Assembly (NCBI GenBank): GCA_028554645.1
Contig: JAQOOI010000021.1
Coordinates: 2,666,001-2,730,000 of the forward strand
DNA length: 64,000 bases
Direction: 5' to 3'
Origin: Omphalotus guepiniiformis
Taxonomy: Eukaryota; Basidiomycota; Agaricomycetes; Agaricales; Omphalotaceae
Shown: piece by piece, positions 1 through 10,447 of the stretch
Numbering within the stretch: the first letter of the stretch is position 1
How the letters are laid out: every line of letters begins with the position of its first letter
Made by a program: the position numbers and the translations under genes
Notes under the pieces: generated by a model
What the model was told of the DNA's origin: nothing
Seen by the model: only the letters and a program-made list of their open reading frames with translations
Database searches by the model: none

Positions 1-960
1 AATACTTACAAGGGTATCAGGCGCTCTCTTGGAACTACCGATAATTTGTATAGGCCATGACCTATGATGTTGGAACGCATATGATCGCAATGGCAAGCGT
101 CTAACCCCCTGCATTGAAGAAGTTGGGCTGGTCCCATTGGTCCGGGAAATCGCTGGCTTGCATCCGGTAATCAGATTCAAAATTCGGAGTGAGGTGTAAG
201 AGGACCCCGGATAATGGGAGGGAGTGTCAGATCCTAGTTCGGACACTGGAGACCAAAAATTTACTGGGAACCCAGACTCCGGTTCGGACATCGAGCCCGC
301 CGCAGGCGGAGCCCAAGTGCCATGTTCAGACATGGTGGGCCAGATGGAGGGTCGGATTCCCGATGATGAAGCGTTGTAGTGCACAATGAGTAGACAATTT
401 TTCAATGAACCCATTCCCTCTCACATCTCGTTGCTAGAGCCAGAAAGGCAATCGGGTGCTACTATAGGGCTAAAAAGCACCAGGCAAATTCTGGCCTACT
501 ACACTTGGCCGTATCCCGGTTCGGACACGGACGGCCCCAAACGAGTGAAAATCGGTCCAGACACCAACGACGTCGGAGGGCTCTTTTGGGAAACGGCCTC
601 CCCTCCCATTATCCGGGGTCCTGGTGTAAGCGCTCCACATAGATGTCCAGCTCGAATTGCTTCAATGCTTGCAGCATATCATGATGCTTGTAATCGATCG
701 AGATGGCAATGGCGTTAAAGCTATCCGTTGTTCTAGGAAATCATTTGGACCGGATATCCGTATTTCGAGGCACTGCGGAATTATGGAAGGCAGTAAGCAA
801 AATTGTTAGGTATCTGAAATCTGAGAGAATAAGATGTTTTTTATGCCCTTCGTTTTGCCCTCGACCGAAAGATTGCAGAACTCTTGTCAGTTTCAGATAT
901 CAGATACTAGAATAGAAAACTTCCCAGAATATCAAGCTTGGTCTGAGACGAACACTGCCA
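1..960 (+). pseudogene. Decayed sequence X, copy 1, split by a MITE
   Basis: This stretch matches the reverse complement of about 47990-48560. Shared landmarks occur in the same order: a block around CCCTGCATTGAA (near 107-118), then CATCCGGTAATCA (near 160), then, after the MITE, CATAGATG and the block GGCGTTAAAGCTATCCG (708-724). Translated, the two copies share the pattern NGK...LHP and later GVKAIR-S-R, so the ancestor was probably coding, with an intron near 165-645 (counting the MITE). No intact reading frame remains and I do not recognise the family. The 5' end lies outside the window. Confidence 0.4.
201..622. mobile_element. Non-autonomous DNA transposon (MITE), 422 bp
   Basis: The ends are perfect 22-bp inverted repeats (201-222 and 601-622, beginning AGGACCCCGG). 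They are flanked by an exact 8-bp direct repeat GGTGTAAG (193-200 and 623-630). Removing the element and one repeat joins the two halves of sequence X, matching the uninterrupted copy near 48.3 kb. The interior has several subterminal copies of a GTTCGGACA-like motif (near 236, 280, 321, 518 and 553). An 8-bp target duplication fits hAT or KDZ/Zisupton-type elements. The element has no coding capacity. Superfamily is inference. Confidence 0.85.
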
Positions 961-969
961 CGGTGTTAT

Positions 970-1240
970 TCAAGCGTTACTGATCAAGCCTTTCTCGACT
1001 TCATTCGGCGGCGTAGAACATGATGAGTTCATACTGAGGCCTCGTCGGGATTGAGGTTGATGTAAATCGCGAATGCATGACCAAAATCCTGATAGACATT
1101 GCTTGTTGACCATTGGTTGATCATAGCCGCCCAACCGCGGCGCCGAACTATGAAAGTAAGCCTGAGCGTTCTCATTGACGCGCAGCAAAAATGGAAAGCA
1201 AGCACCGCATCCATCGGAAAAGTACTGGAAGTAAGACACC
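970..1240 (-). pseudogene. Decayed sequence Y, copy 1
   Basis: Read on the minus strand this matches about 47590-47870 on the plus strand. Shared runs are CTGCGCGTCA, CAATGAGAAC, CTTTCATA and GGTTGGGCGGCT. Together with sequence X it forms an inverted duplication with the 48-kb region. One frame gives a short stretch resembling the C-terminus of an alpha/beta-hydrolase (QDFGHAFAIYINLNPDEAS). This is too short and broken for a firm family call. Confidence 0.3.
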
Positions 1241-2714
1241 TCTCATCCTATCGAAGCATGAATTTGGACCATTGATACGATAGTCCGTCATACGGGAAGC
1301 ACAGTGGTCCTCGATGGACCTAGATACATCGAACCTACGATGAACAGCATTAGTAACATCGTAAAATCCCGAGCAAGCAAGCGCCCTGCCTCGTAAAATG
1401 TTACACTTACTCGTAAAATGCAAGTGAAATATTGATGGCCTAGGCAAGTCAAGTCACCTCGTATCTATATCCTAGGGACTAACTTTTCTGCGAGATGATG
1501 TTCACGCGTACGCACAAGTCACTCGAAAGGAAGGATCCAATATCATCAACGAAAGGCTCGGGTGGCGGAAATGGCATTTATGAACCAACGTTATACCTGC
1601 CCAACATAAGCCTCAGGCCTCAAGGTCCAATCATTGACTGTGATACCCGGACCATACGAATCAACTAAACGAAATCAGCACCGCGCCTTGAAGATATACA
1701 ACGGAAATCATAGCTTCAAACCATCCAGAAATTCATCGGCAAGACTCTCTGACTCTGCGAAATGATTGTTATGAGAATCGATAGACGCTAAAGGCTAAGC
1801 AACCGCACGCTAAGCAACTTTAGCTAAAAAAAATGCTCACGATGACGCTGCATACACCGTTGACCCAGAATCGACACTCACCCGAGCATGTCGGGGTAGG
1901 TGAATACGCAGTTCAAGCGCCTCGAGTGGGATGACATACGACATACAAGATACTCTGATCTTCATTCAATCAAGGAACGAAATGAAAGACATTTTTTACA
2001 TACCAAACACGCCGACGTATGAACAAGTGCATCATGCGCGCAGCGGGAACTAGAATTTAAACAGAAACGAGGAGTGAAAAACGGGGATTCGGAGGTTTCA
2101 GAACCGGGCCCACCACAAGGTCCCTTGAACTTGGCGCTTCTTGATTGCATTTACATATCCAAAACTTCATGGTGTGCTTCACTCCAGAGAAATCTCTGCG
2201 CCAATCTTGTCTCTGGTCCAGGATCATACTGTAGCAGCCACTGCTCTGAATCGAAACCACGCGGCCACGATCAACCTGAATGAGAATTTGCGCAACAAAT
2301 TTCAATCATGCTGTTAGCCAAAGAGAACATAAGGCTTACAGACGCGTAACATACCACTAGCGTCTGTTGGGTCCAGGAGCAAGATTGTCTGCAGCCAATG
2401 ACAGACGCTCGGCTTGCAGACCCCAACATAAGAAGTTCACGTGATCGCGCTCACTCACGAAAAAATATTTTTGGGTAGTCACCTAACTGATTTAGAACTT
2501 GGGACCGACGACACGGTCGTCTTCTTCCGCCAGCTTAAAATTTAGTCAGGAGCTTCACGGAATACAAGCTCATAGTATGGAGATAGACAGAATATTGCAC
2601 CTAAATACCAGTGTAAAAGATATAGAAACCTTTCCCGTTCCGTTTTAACCCATAACATCCTCCAGATCACTCTTACTCCTTACTCGAATGCTTAGCATGA
2701 CCCCCAAGCACTCA
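1241..2714. other. No recognisable gene
   Basis: Reading frames on both strands are short and interrupted. I see no domain, RNA gene, terminal repeat or consistent exon chain. The right part is the 3' flank of the convergent minus-strand prenyltransferase gene. Confidence 0.5.
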
Positions 2715-4412
2715 TCATATTCCATTTGAATAAGCTATCCTCTCCTTGGCCCACTTCGCTGTCCCATCCTTTGCATTTATTAAAGGATCCAGCGGCTCAA
2801 AATTCCACGAGGCAGAGATAGGATCGTCTTTATCGAGCGGTGGAGGGAACATCGATAATGCAGCTAGAGAGAGGTAAGTGTGGTACGGGTCTGCATACAG
2901 TGAAACCAGCGTCAGATATCAGAGGCACGTAAAGCCAAAAGTACAAAAAAACACACCAGGATGTTCACCAGGCGCTTTCGCTATCCCTCCAAACCTGAAC
3001 TGACACTCCGCAAGGAACGACCCTAGCGCCCTCGTATCAACCAAGTTCCCCGCACCAAGGATCTACGAAGAAAGAGGGTGGAGGGGAGAGAAATTTCAAC
3101 AACGATCAAGGACCGGACCACTAGGTCATGATAAGAAAAAACCAACTTTCAACGAAGCTCCCATCCAAAAACAATAACACGCATCAGCGCCTTTATTCGT
3201 TCTTCCACTGAACCCTCCGGATGTATGTTGATTACCCAATAACCATCGAATCGTTTGTTGTTTTTGTTCCGTTTTTAACGGGACGGAAGGTACGGGAGCG
3301 AGATGTATCGCTGCTAACGCGATATAAGTCGTTCCTCCTGTGTTACTGAGGTAAGAGGGAAGCAGTATCAACAGCTCGGAGCCAGCGCGGAGGACGAACC
3401 CTGGGCTTCGCAGTAAGTAGTCTGGCCGTAGCCACCTTCGTATGTCTAAAGTAAGGGGTAGAAAAAGGGGGTAATGTAACCAGTTCAGGGTTTTAGACGC
3501 CGAAAGCGAATGAATTATTCACGTACCCGACATGAAGCAATAAATCCCAGAGCGCTCTCTACATCCACACCAGACCAGTCATTCAATAATTTGCAAATCA
3601 CGAATGCACAATACAACGTTCGAAGATCCGTATCGCCACTTTGAGGGACTGTAGAAAAACTAAGAGCAACCGTATTCAGAAAACAAGAATGACAGCAATC
3701 AGCATTTCTGCCTTTCGATCCACCATCCACTTACCTCCCATCTTCCCTCTGACAAGCCTTGAGAAACTTTAAAAGACCTCTTTTGTCTAACCGGGTGAAA
3801 TCGTCACGGAGGATAGCGAGAGTGAGGAGTGCGGTATATGTCATGATAATATGTGGTAAATCATGATCAGAAAACGCTACTTCCGTTCCCTGCAGTTGTG
3901 AAAGAAGTCACCAAACGCGGAAGAACACGAAAATCGAAACAGAAACATGCCTTTAGGTCGTGTTGAGGTGAACCAGAAGTCATGAAAGGACTCGGCCTAA
4001 ATCCCGTCCCATGTTCCCCGGCTACGTATAAACGAATTCATCCTCGTTAGCCATGCTCCTGGTCATAGAAAGAAAAGCACACAAGCAAGACACACGCACA
4101 AACTTGCTGTTCCCAAATCCATTCGCGCCACATCTTACGGTCTCCCTCTGAAATCTTATCTTGCACCATCCCCAACAGATCCAAACTTCCTATACAATAA
4201 AACGCAATAGCCAACCTAGGTTCAGACATTCCATATTCATGTCTTAGCAAGATCGTCTGACAAGTGAGGGACAAAACGACAATTCACCTCGACGAATCTA
4301 AATCCACCTGACCACTCGGAAGTCCAGTGAGACATCTCTTTACATGTCCAGCGTGGCCTCCACGAGCCAGAGGAGGTAAATGGTACGGTTCAGACGACGG
4401 ACTTGAAGCCAT
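2715..4412 (-). CDS. CDC43: Geranylgeranyltransferase type I, beta subunit
   Basis: Catalytic subunit of the enzyme that attaches geranylgeranyl to CaaX-box proteins such as Rho/Cdc42 GTPases in the cytosol, working with the shared alpha subunit. The gene is split into about seven or eight exons. Exon 1 is 4412-4288, then intron 4287-4216; the next exon reads RLAIAFYCIGSLDLLG. Later exons give HIIMTYTALLTLAILRDD, DLRTLYCAFVICKLLNDWSG, GGFSGRTNKGADACYCFW and YHTYLSLAAL. These are the repeated helical-barrel motifs of prenyltransferase beta subunits. The D-x-C pair in GADACYCFW and the H in YHTYLSL fit the zinc ligands of the family. The NKGADACYCFW segment fits GGTase-I better than farnesyltransferase beta. 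One intron seems to use a GC donor (AAAG|GCATGT near 3950). Exact splice sites in the middle are inferred. The start ATG at 4412 is the first one giving the family's N-terminal pattern. Confidence 0.88.
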
Positions 4413-5117
4413 TCTTGGATCTCTAGGACTTGTATCGTTTATGAGGGCGACAAAAGGAAGACTTGACGGGAAACGACAGAAAGAGAGTTATATAAGTGGA
4501 AAGAAAGCATGGTAATTATACAAATCGCGAGGTGAAGAGGAGTTCAAAACAGGCCACCCCCCCTCGATCATCACCCATTCCTTGTCTCATTTAGCTTCGG
4601 TCCGTTCGATAATTCTCTCTTTCTTACATACCACTGATCCTCTCGGGGAATCTCTCGACCCGGGCTTTGGATATTGGATATTCTTTACTTAGCATGAACG
4701 GCGCAAATGGGAATGAATCATGAAATGAAGCAGCGGAACGTTAAAAAGAAGCGACGTTTGCTAAAAGAAACAGTTTTACTAGCAGTAGACGTACACAGTT
4801 CGAGAGAGAGGAGGTCGAACTTGGGAAGGGGACAAAAATAGAAAAGAAATCAGAGAAAACGAGGGAAGGAGAGTTGCAAAAGAATGCTGAGCGGATGAAG
4901 GGCAGCAAATAAAAAAGAATTCGCAGAAATAAATTTCGTATGTACGGCGCATTGTGTGTATGTGAGTGAGCGAGTGTCAGGGGGAGGAAAACAGTGAAGA
5001 TTCAAGAGAAAGAAGGGGGGGAAGAAAATAATAAAAAACACATCAATCGTCACAACCGTCCGCCGCTCATACTACATATGTAGCTCCTTCCAACAACAAA
5101 AAAGGGCTTCATCCAAT
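4413..5117. other. Intergenic spacer
   Basis: Spacer between the end of the NOT2 gene and the start of the geranylgeranyltransferase gene, both on the minus strand. It should hold the NOT2 3' UTR and the prenyltransferase promoter. A purine-rich run lies around 4805-5040. No further gene was seen. Confidence 0.5.
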
Positions 5118-7501
5118 TTATACCGCCACACCCATCTGGAACGACCCCCTCTGCGTCGTCCCCATCTGACCCTGCTGCCCACTTTGCATCCCCGGTAACC
5201 CCTGCTGCCCCGTCGTCGTCTGCGGTGCAGATATCAATCCAGGTCCAGGCATAAACGCAGGAACAGTCTTCTCCTCCAAGTCCGCATACAGAACCGTCAT
5301 ATCCTTTCTCTCTTTTAACCAATTTTCCGGATCCCAATACGTATACTGTCCAGACTCGCCACCAATCACCTTCTGTGACGGTGCGGCGCCGCTGTCTTTT
5401 GTGATCCACAACCGCAATTCTTTGTGGAACCGCCAATTCCGGTTCCATCTGACAACGTGACATGTCAGCGAAGATTGGAGTAAAAAAAACGAATAAAAAA
5501 CATACAACTCTTGTGCCGCGACTTCTTGAAGTGCGTCACGAGGTGTTGAGTAGAACATGAAGAACAGCGTCTCATCACTGAACGCTTGTGCCTTGCTTGG
5601 TCCAGGTGGTGGTGGTTGCACACTATAACACGCCGGTAGGTGAAAATCAGGTTCCACCGTATGTGCCGCAGACTGGTCTGCCCAAGGCGTGATAAACGTC
5701 GAGTACAGATTTCTGCAACAAATAACAAATCAGCAACACCATAAACAACCAACCCTCCCCCCACAAGGAAAAAAAAACCTTACCCAGCATACCCCATATC
5801 CAACCCCATCGTCCCAAGGTCAGTCCCAACACTACTCAACCCCTGGTCAACATCAGCACCAGCATTCTTAATCATCGCCAACAGTCCCAACAACCCCCAT
5901 CTATCAGCAGCACTCATGAGTATCTGCTGCGCAGGCGTCTGTGGATGTTGATGAACATGTGCTGTCGAATTCGGCATCGAATTAGGATTCTGAGTCGAGT
6001 TCGCGTTCGTATGGTGAGGGTTCGGCGTGGGGTTCGTAGGGTTTGGATTAGGGTTAGGATTAGAATTTGCTATAGGACCAACGGAGGTATCGACCAGCCC
6101 ATTTGAGGTGTATCCAGATGGATTCGGGGCATTCGTTGATGCGCCGTTATTCCCATTCCCATTGTTGGCGCCTGAACCTATTATATGTGTCGATGTAGGA
6201 TTCTGCTGTTGTGTCAAATGCGTCCCATTCTGCTGCTGCTGCTGCGTCGAAGGCGAATTAGAAAATGCGCCGGTACCACCGAGTCCGAGATTGATAACGC
6301 CTGCTGTACCAGGTTGTGATTGCGCGGAAGGGTTTGCATTTGGAGAGCTCCATGCTGCATGAGCGGATTGATTTAGCTTGAGAGCATAGTTGTTATTCTA
6401 TATCAATCCCTGTCACTCGATACACAGCACCCAAAAAACCAAGAAAAAAAAACTCACCCGCTGCTGCTTCTCCGTTTCAAACCCTAAATGCCCACTTCTC
6501 CCCTGCGGACCCAAATTTAACATCCCAGGCGTCTGCTGCAAAGCACCACCACCCAGCGTCCCTAGCAGACCCTGCCTATGTTGCTGCTCAAAACCATTCA
6601 ACCCAGGCGGATGAGAATGCGAATGCGAAGTTTCCTGATTCGATTGCGACTGAGACTGTCCACCACCAAGTGCAGGAAAATCATCCGGTGTGAAATCCCT
6701 CGGTTGACTACTCCCTGCTCCTGCCCCTCCTCCAATCGCCGAACTGCTACCTGCGCCCGCACCAGTACCAGTACCAGCACCACCGGCTAAGCCCACAACC
6801 CCAGTCCCAGCCTGACTAGCATAGCTCGTCGTAACACTACTCCCTATACTCCCTCCATTGGTCCCACCAGACCCATTATTATTATTCGTCGACGTTGACC
6901 CGAGCGCTGGGAAATCGTTGGGGTCAAGTCCTAGCTCGCTCGTCGATGATACAGAGGGTGCGTTGCCTAGACTTGACGTCTGTGATAAATGAGGCGGTAG
7001 TGTACTCGATGTCCCATTCGGTTGGGGTTGCTGTAGTCCCGTAGGCGTAGGCTGATGTTGCTGTCCTCCTGCTCCTCCTGCTCCTCCTCCAATCCCTCCT
7101 CCAAACCCAAAACCACTCTGCGCCCCCCGTTGTTGTTGCTGCTGTTGCTGCATATACGTCGGTGTTGGCTGTGGCACCATACTCTGTGCAGGCGACTGTG
7201 ACTGTTGTGCTGGTGTCCTATGATTACTAGGTTGCATCCCAGGTATGAATCCTCCCGCTTGCAGAACATTAACGTTCCTCGGTGGTGGTAAACCATACGA
7301 AAAAGGCGACCGAAATTGACTCGCTAGAGCTGGATTCGGAGCGAGATTCGGTGGTCTTTGTTGTGGTTGTCCTACATGAACAACTTTAGAATCGACAATT
7401 CCCTTTTCAGAACCCACACCCTCCAGAGAAGAGCACCCAACCACAAGCCCATCGTATCAACCAAGAAAAGAATTTCGTTCAGGCTCACCTTGTCGGTTCA
7501 T
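5118..7501 (-). CDS. NOT2: CCR4-NOT complex subunit NOT2 (Cdc36/CNOT2 family)
   Basis: Scaffold subunit of the CCR4-NOT deadenylase complex, acting in mRNA decay and transcription control. Five exons fit in frame: 7501-7489, 7371-6458, 6397-5784, 5712-5506 and 5448-5118, giving 692 aa. The N-terminal two thirds are low-complexity Gln/Gly/Ser/Asn-rich, with two short DFPALG motifs (near residues 200 and 280) as in NOT2 proteins. The C-terminal part (about residues 510-660) is the NOT2/3/5 domain. It reads from the FITPWADQ and LPACYSVQPP segments through AFSDETLFFMFYS, NRNWRFHKELRLW and GQYTYWDPENW. The tiny first exon (M N R Q plus one base) was chosen because splicing to 7371 restores the frame; an ATG at 7444 lies inside that intron. 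Nothing looks broken. Confidence 0.93.
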
Positions 7502-7924
7502 GACCTTTTTAGTGAACTCGGTTCTGCTCTGGATACAGCAAACGAAAAAGGGCATCAGATTAGGTTTGAAAATCCACGCAATATAGGAAATGCATACAAT
7601 TGCTTTAGGTGCTTCAGGTAAGGACGGAAATCGTAGAAAACGATCAAGGAAAATAGACGAATTATGCTCGTATTGGAGAAGAACCCGACGTTTTGTTTAC
7701 GCCCATTGGCCAGCAAGAAATATTACGTAATATCTTGTCAAGGTTGCGGTTCTCTCCTGAAACGTTGCTTGTTGCTTTGGTTTCTTGGGGAGACAGCAAA
7801 CACAAAATTAGGTCTAGCTACGGTTTTGAAAAAAGTGTCCTATGGCATTTATGATAAAGTGCGCATGCATGAAGTGAATATGAACATGGACTGAATACAC
7901 GACTCGTACAATAAACCACCGTGA
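7502..7924. other. Intergenic spacer
   Basis: Short region between the end of SEC20 and the start of NOT2, both on the minus strand. It presumably holds the NOT2 promoter and the SEC20 3' UTR. No gene-like signal was seen. Confidence 0.5.
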
Positions 7925-9219
7925 CTACAGCTCCTCTCGATCTCCTATAGAAAGAGACTCAGAAGTATCCGTCAACGAGGAAACACTCTCAGAAGCCGTA
8001 GGTGCCAGCGAAGACGTCTCCGACGAAACCATCTCCGTCAACGAAGTCTTCAAAGCGGTAGAAACAACCTCCGCAGCAGAAACAACAGCCGTAGTCACAG
8101 CAGCCACTATCTCATCACCACTGCTGGACATCGACGTACTCATGTCCTGCTTCAATAACTCCGCATCCCCACTGAAATCAGGAAGAAACCTTGTCCACCA
8201 AAAAGCCACCCTCACGCTTCTATCAAGCACCCTTTGCTTGAGTATCCACAGCGTAACGAGCCCAAACACCGCCAGGCCAAAGAAAACAATCATCCGATCG
8301 ATCCAGTCGGCTTTCTCGAGTGCGGTTATTAGGTTTTTTGAGGTAGCCATAGAGGTTGTGAGGATGTCGTGTGTTTTGGATGTTGAAACGAGGGTTGAGG
8401 TTGAGGTTTCTGTGATGTGGGCGGTGGTTAGCATTTCGCTACAAGACAGGTGTGTGGACGCATATACGCACCCAGGACTTGAGTGGCGAGCACCGAGCGT
8501 TCTAGCTCGCCTTGCATTAAACCTAGTGTACGGTGTAGCGCTTCAGTAACGTCGTTGTTTGCTTTCATAACTGCGTCCTCCCTGTGTTCAGTCAGATTCA
8601 GCCCGTTAGCATCCCCATGAAAACGATATGGTACGAACGTGACCTGTTCATCCAAAGTCTGCCTCTCCTTCACAGCAGACGAACTCAACAACTCTGATCT
8701 ATTTGACATACTCGACATGTCAGTTGCGCGTTTAGATGTGAGAATTGCTGCTCGGTAGTCTTTTCTTAACCTAGTAAAACGTAACTTCTTTAACCAGTGA
8801 AAGAAAAACTATACTGAAATATGAAGGTGTTGAAAACACACACCTACCCAAAACCCCCTTCAACTCCCCCACCACACGCCTCAACTCTTCCCGATTTCGT
8901 TGACCTCGTTGATCACCAACTAGAACATCTAAACCCTTTTACGAATGAGAAATTGGGTTATAACACACGCGCAGAATATACGTATACTCACCTCAACTTC
9001 TCTAGCAAATAATTCAATATCCTCACGCAACTCCGCGGCAAATTTCTGTTGGAGCGCAAGCGGACCTGGGCAGTCCCTCAGGCGGGGAATTTGGTATTCG
9101 GCGAGATCTGTTTCGTGTCGACGAGCGGAGGATAGTAGGGTCGTTGTTTCCGAGTCGAAGGTTGGAAGAGGTGGCATGGAGTCTGAGGATGCGAGGCGCA
9201 AGGCAACGTGGCCTGACAT
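7925..9219 (-). CDS. SEC20: SEC20-type SNARE (BNIP1/Sec20 family)
   Basis: ER-membrane t-SNARE acting in Golgi-to-ER retrograde COPI vesicle fusion. Four exons fit in frame: 9219-8992, 8935-8844, 8770-8472 and 8409-7925, giving 367 aa. Family landmarks are the N-terminal SARRHETDLAEYQIPRLRDC, the SNARE helix NDVTEALHRTLGLMQGELER, and SKNLITALEKADWIDR just before the membrane anchor MIVFFGLAVFGLVTLWILK. A Ser/Thr-rich tail of about 90 residues follows, predicted to be luminal, ending in D-R-E-E-L. Yeast Sec20 ends in an HDEL retrieval signal, so REEL may be a divergent equivalent (inference). Translation may begin at the later ATG at 9177 (MPPLPTF). The acceptor of exon 3 could be 8770 or a few bases further on; both keep the frame. 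Confidence 0.88.
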
Positions 9220-9309
9220 TGACGCCCGTGGAATCACTCGCTCACAGACGCCGATTGGATCCTAACGTTGCAACGTTGAATTTCAACCTCTTTCGTGTTC
9301 ATAGTGTCT

Positions 9310-9920
9310 CATTGAAATCTTCAGCAGCTCTGGCCCTAGCAACATTCTCATTCCCTCTGATGATGGCGAACCTTTCGGCGTCTTCGCTTCCGATCTCGAA
9401 CTCCATGGCTTCAAGTCTCATCTCAATCCAGGAATTCCTCGATGAGCCCGACACGTTTGACGAGCGGTTTGAGCAGTATAAAGAGCTCAATCCTGAAGTA
9501 CCTTCGTTCGTGCCTTCGGGCACTTTTTTTGGTGTATCTACCGCTGAACACTCAATCTGGCACTCGCACTGGAGCTCAAAGTACTCGAATTTCGTCTTGC
9601 TTTCGTCTATCCGAGATTTCATCACAGTAGCTGAGTTACTTCCTCGCTTCCACAATTGTATCGTCCATCTCTCTCTCTCAACCCAAATTCGCCATGGCAG
9701 CATGGCCCACAATATTCTCCGCACCCCTCGTCTTGCCTCGCTACAGCTATAGCTTGCACAGCAACGTCTGGCATGCGACAGTCCACGGAGAATATCTGCA
9801 GCACTTCCTTTGGACGGCGTCAGCGACTCAATGGCTACGTCTGTCTCTCAGGTAGCGTTTCGCGCGACGTTGGCGCCGCTTGCGACAGAGATTCATAGAG
9901 CATTGTTCAATACATACGCC
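9310..9920. repeat. Dispersed repeat R, copy 1
   Basis: This segment resembles 45940-46600 in the same orientation. Shared blocks include GGCAACATTCTC-type and GACGAGCGGTTTGAG (near 9457), and near the end GGCGCCG(C/T)TTGCGAC followed by TTCATAGA(G/A)CATTGTTCA. On the minus strand both copies encode a related stretch with the pattern VDTP---PEG-NEG-SG. The frames are broken in both copies, so I treat it as a decayed repeat or pseudogene pair. The family is unknown. In both places a dsRBM-coding segment lies about 2.4 kb downstream. Confidence 0.5.
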
Positions 9921-10447
9921 GAAGTATGAGCACATTCTCTGGAAAATATTCCAGACGCGAGGCCGGTGATCCAGTTGCAGAAGACCAGTCACCGAGTTGC
10001 AGGAACCAGCACTTTACTGGGAAACTCGGCCTCGCACCTGGGATATTTGCCGAATAATGTCGTCATAGAAATCCACTTACAGAAGCTGTGATTCGTTTGA
10101 GTTTCGCAGACGATGGTCTAGGAGTGACCAGTGACCGACGCAAATGAGCGCTAGCGGTTTACTTCTGCTCATTTGGCACCTGATGTATGCTGAACTTCAT
10201 ATGCCGTGACCTTCGGCGCCTGCGCATCAGAGAATACTGCCACGATTCGAATATGATACACAGCAAAGGATGCAGATTTCAGTCAGTCTATGAAGATGAG
10301 AATGCCAGGTGAAGCTTCTGCCTTTTGCTGCATGACCATTGTTTCTCGATCAGCCACGCTTCTTCCGCATAGCTATGTTGAGCTTTGATTAAAAATTCAC
10401 ACCCTCTTAAACCTTCAGTAGACCCTGGCTTGCTGTCTCCCACTTTG
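9921..10447. other. Upstream region of the kinase gene
   Basis: No coding signal was recognised. The stretch should contain the promoter and 5' UTR of the downstream kinase-dsRBM gene. A pyrimidine-rich run precedes its start codon. Confidence 0.4.

Noticed and set aside
6027..6362. Plus-strand frame over NOT2
   Set aside because: Shadow of the Asn/Pro-rich NOT2 exon 3.
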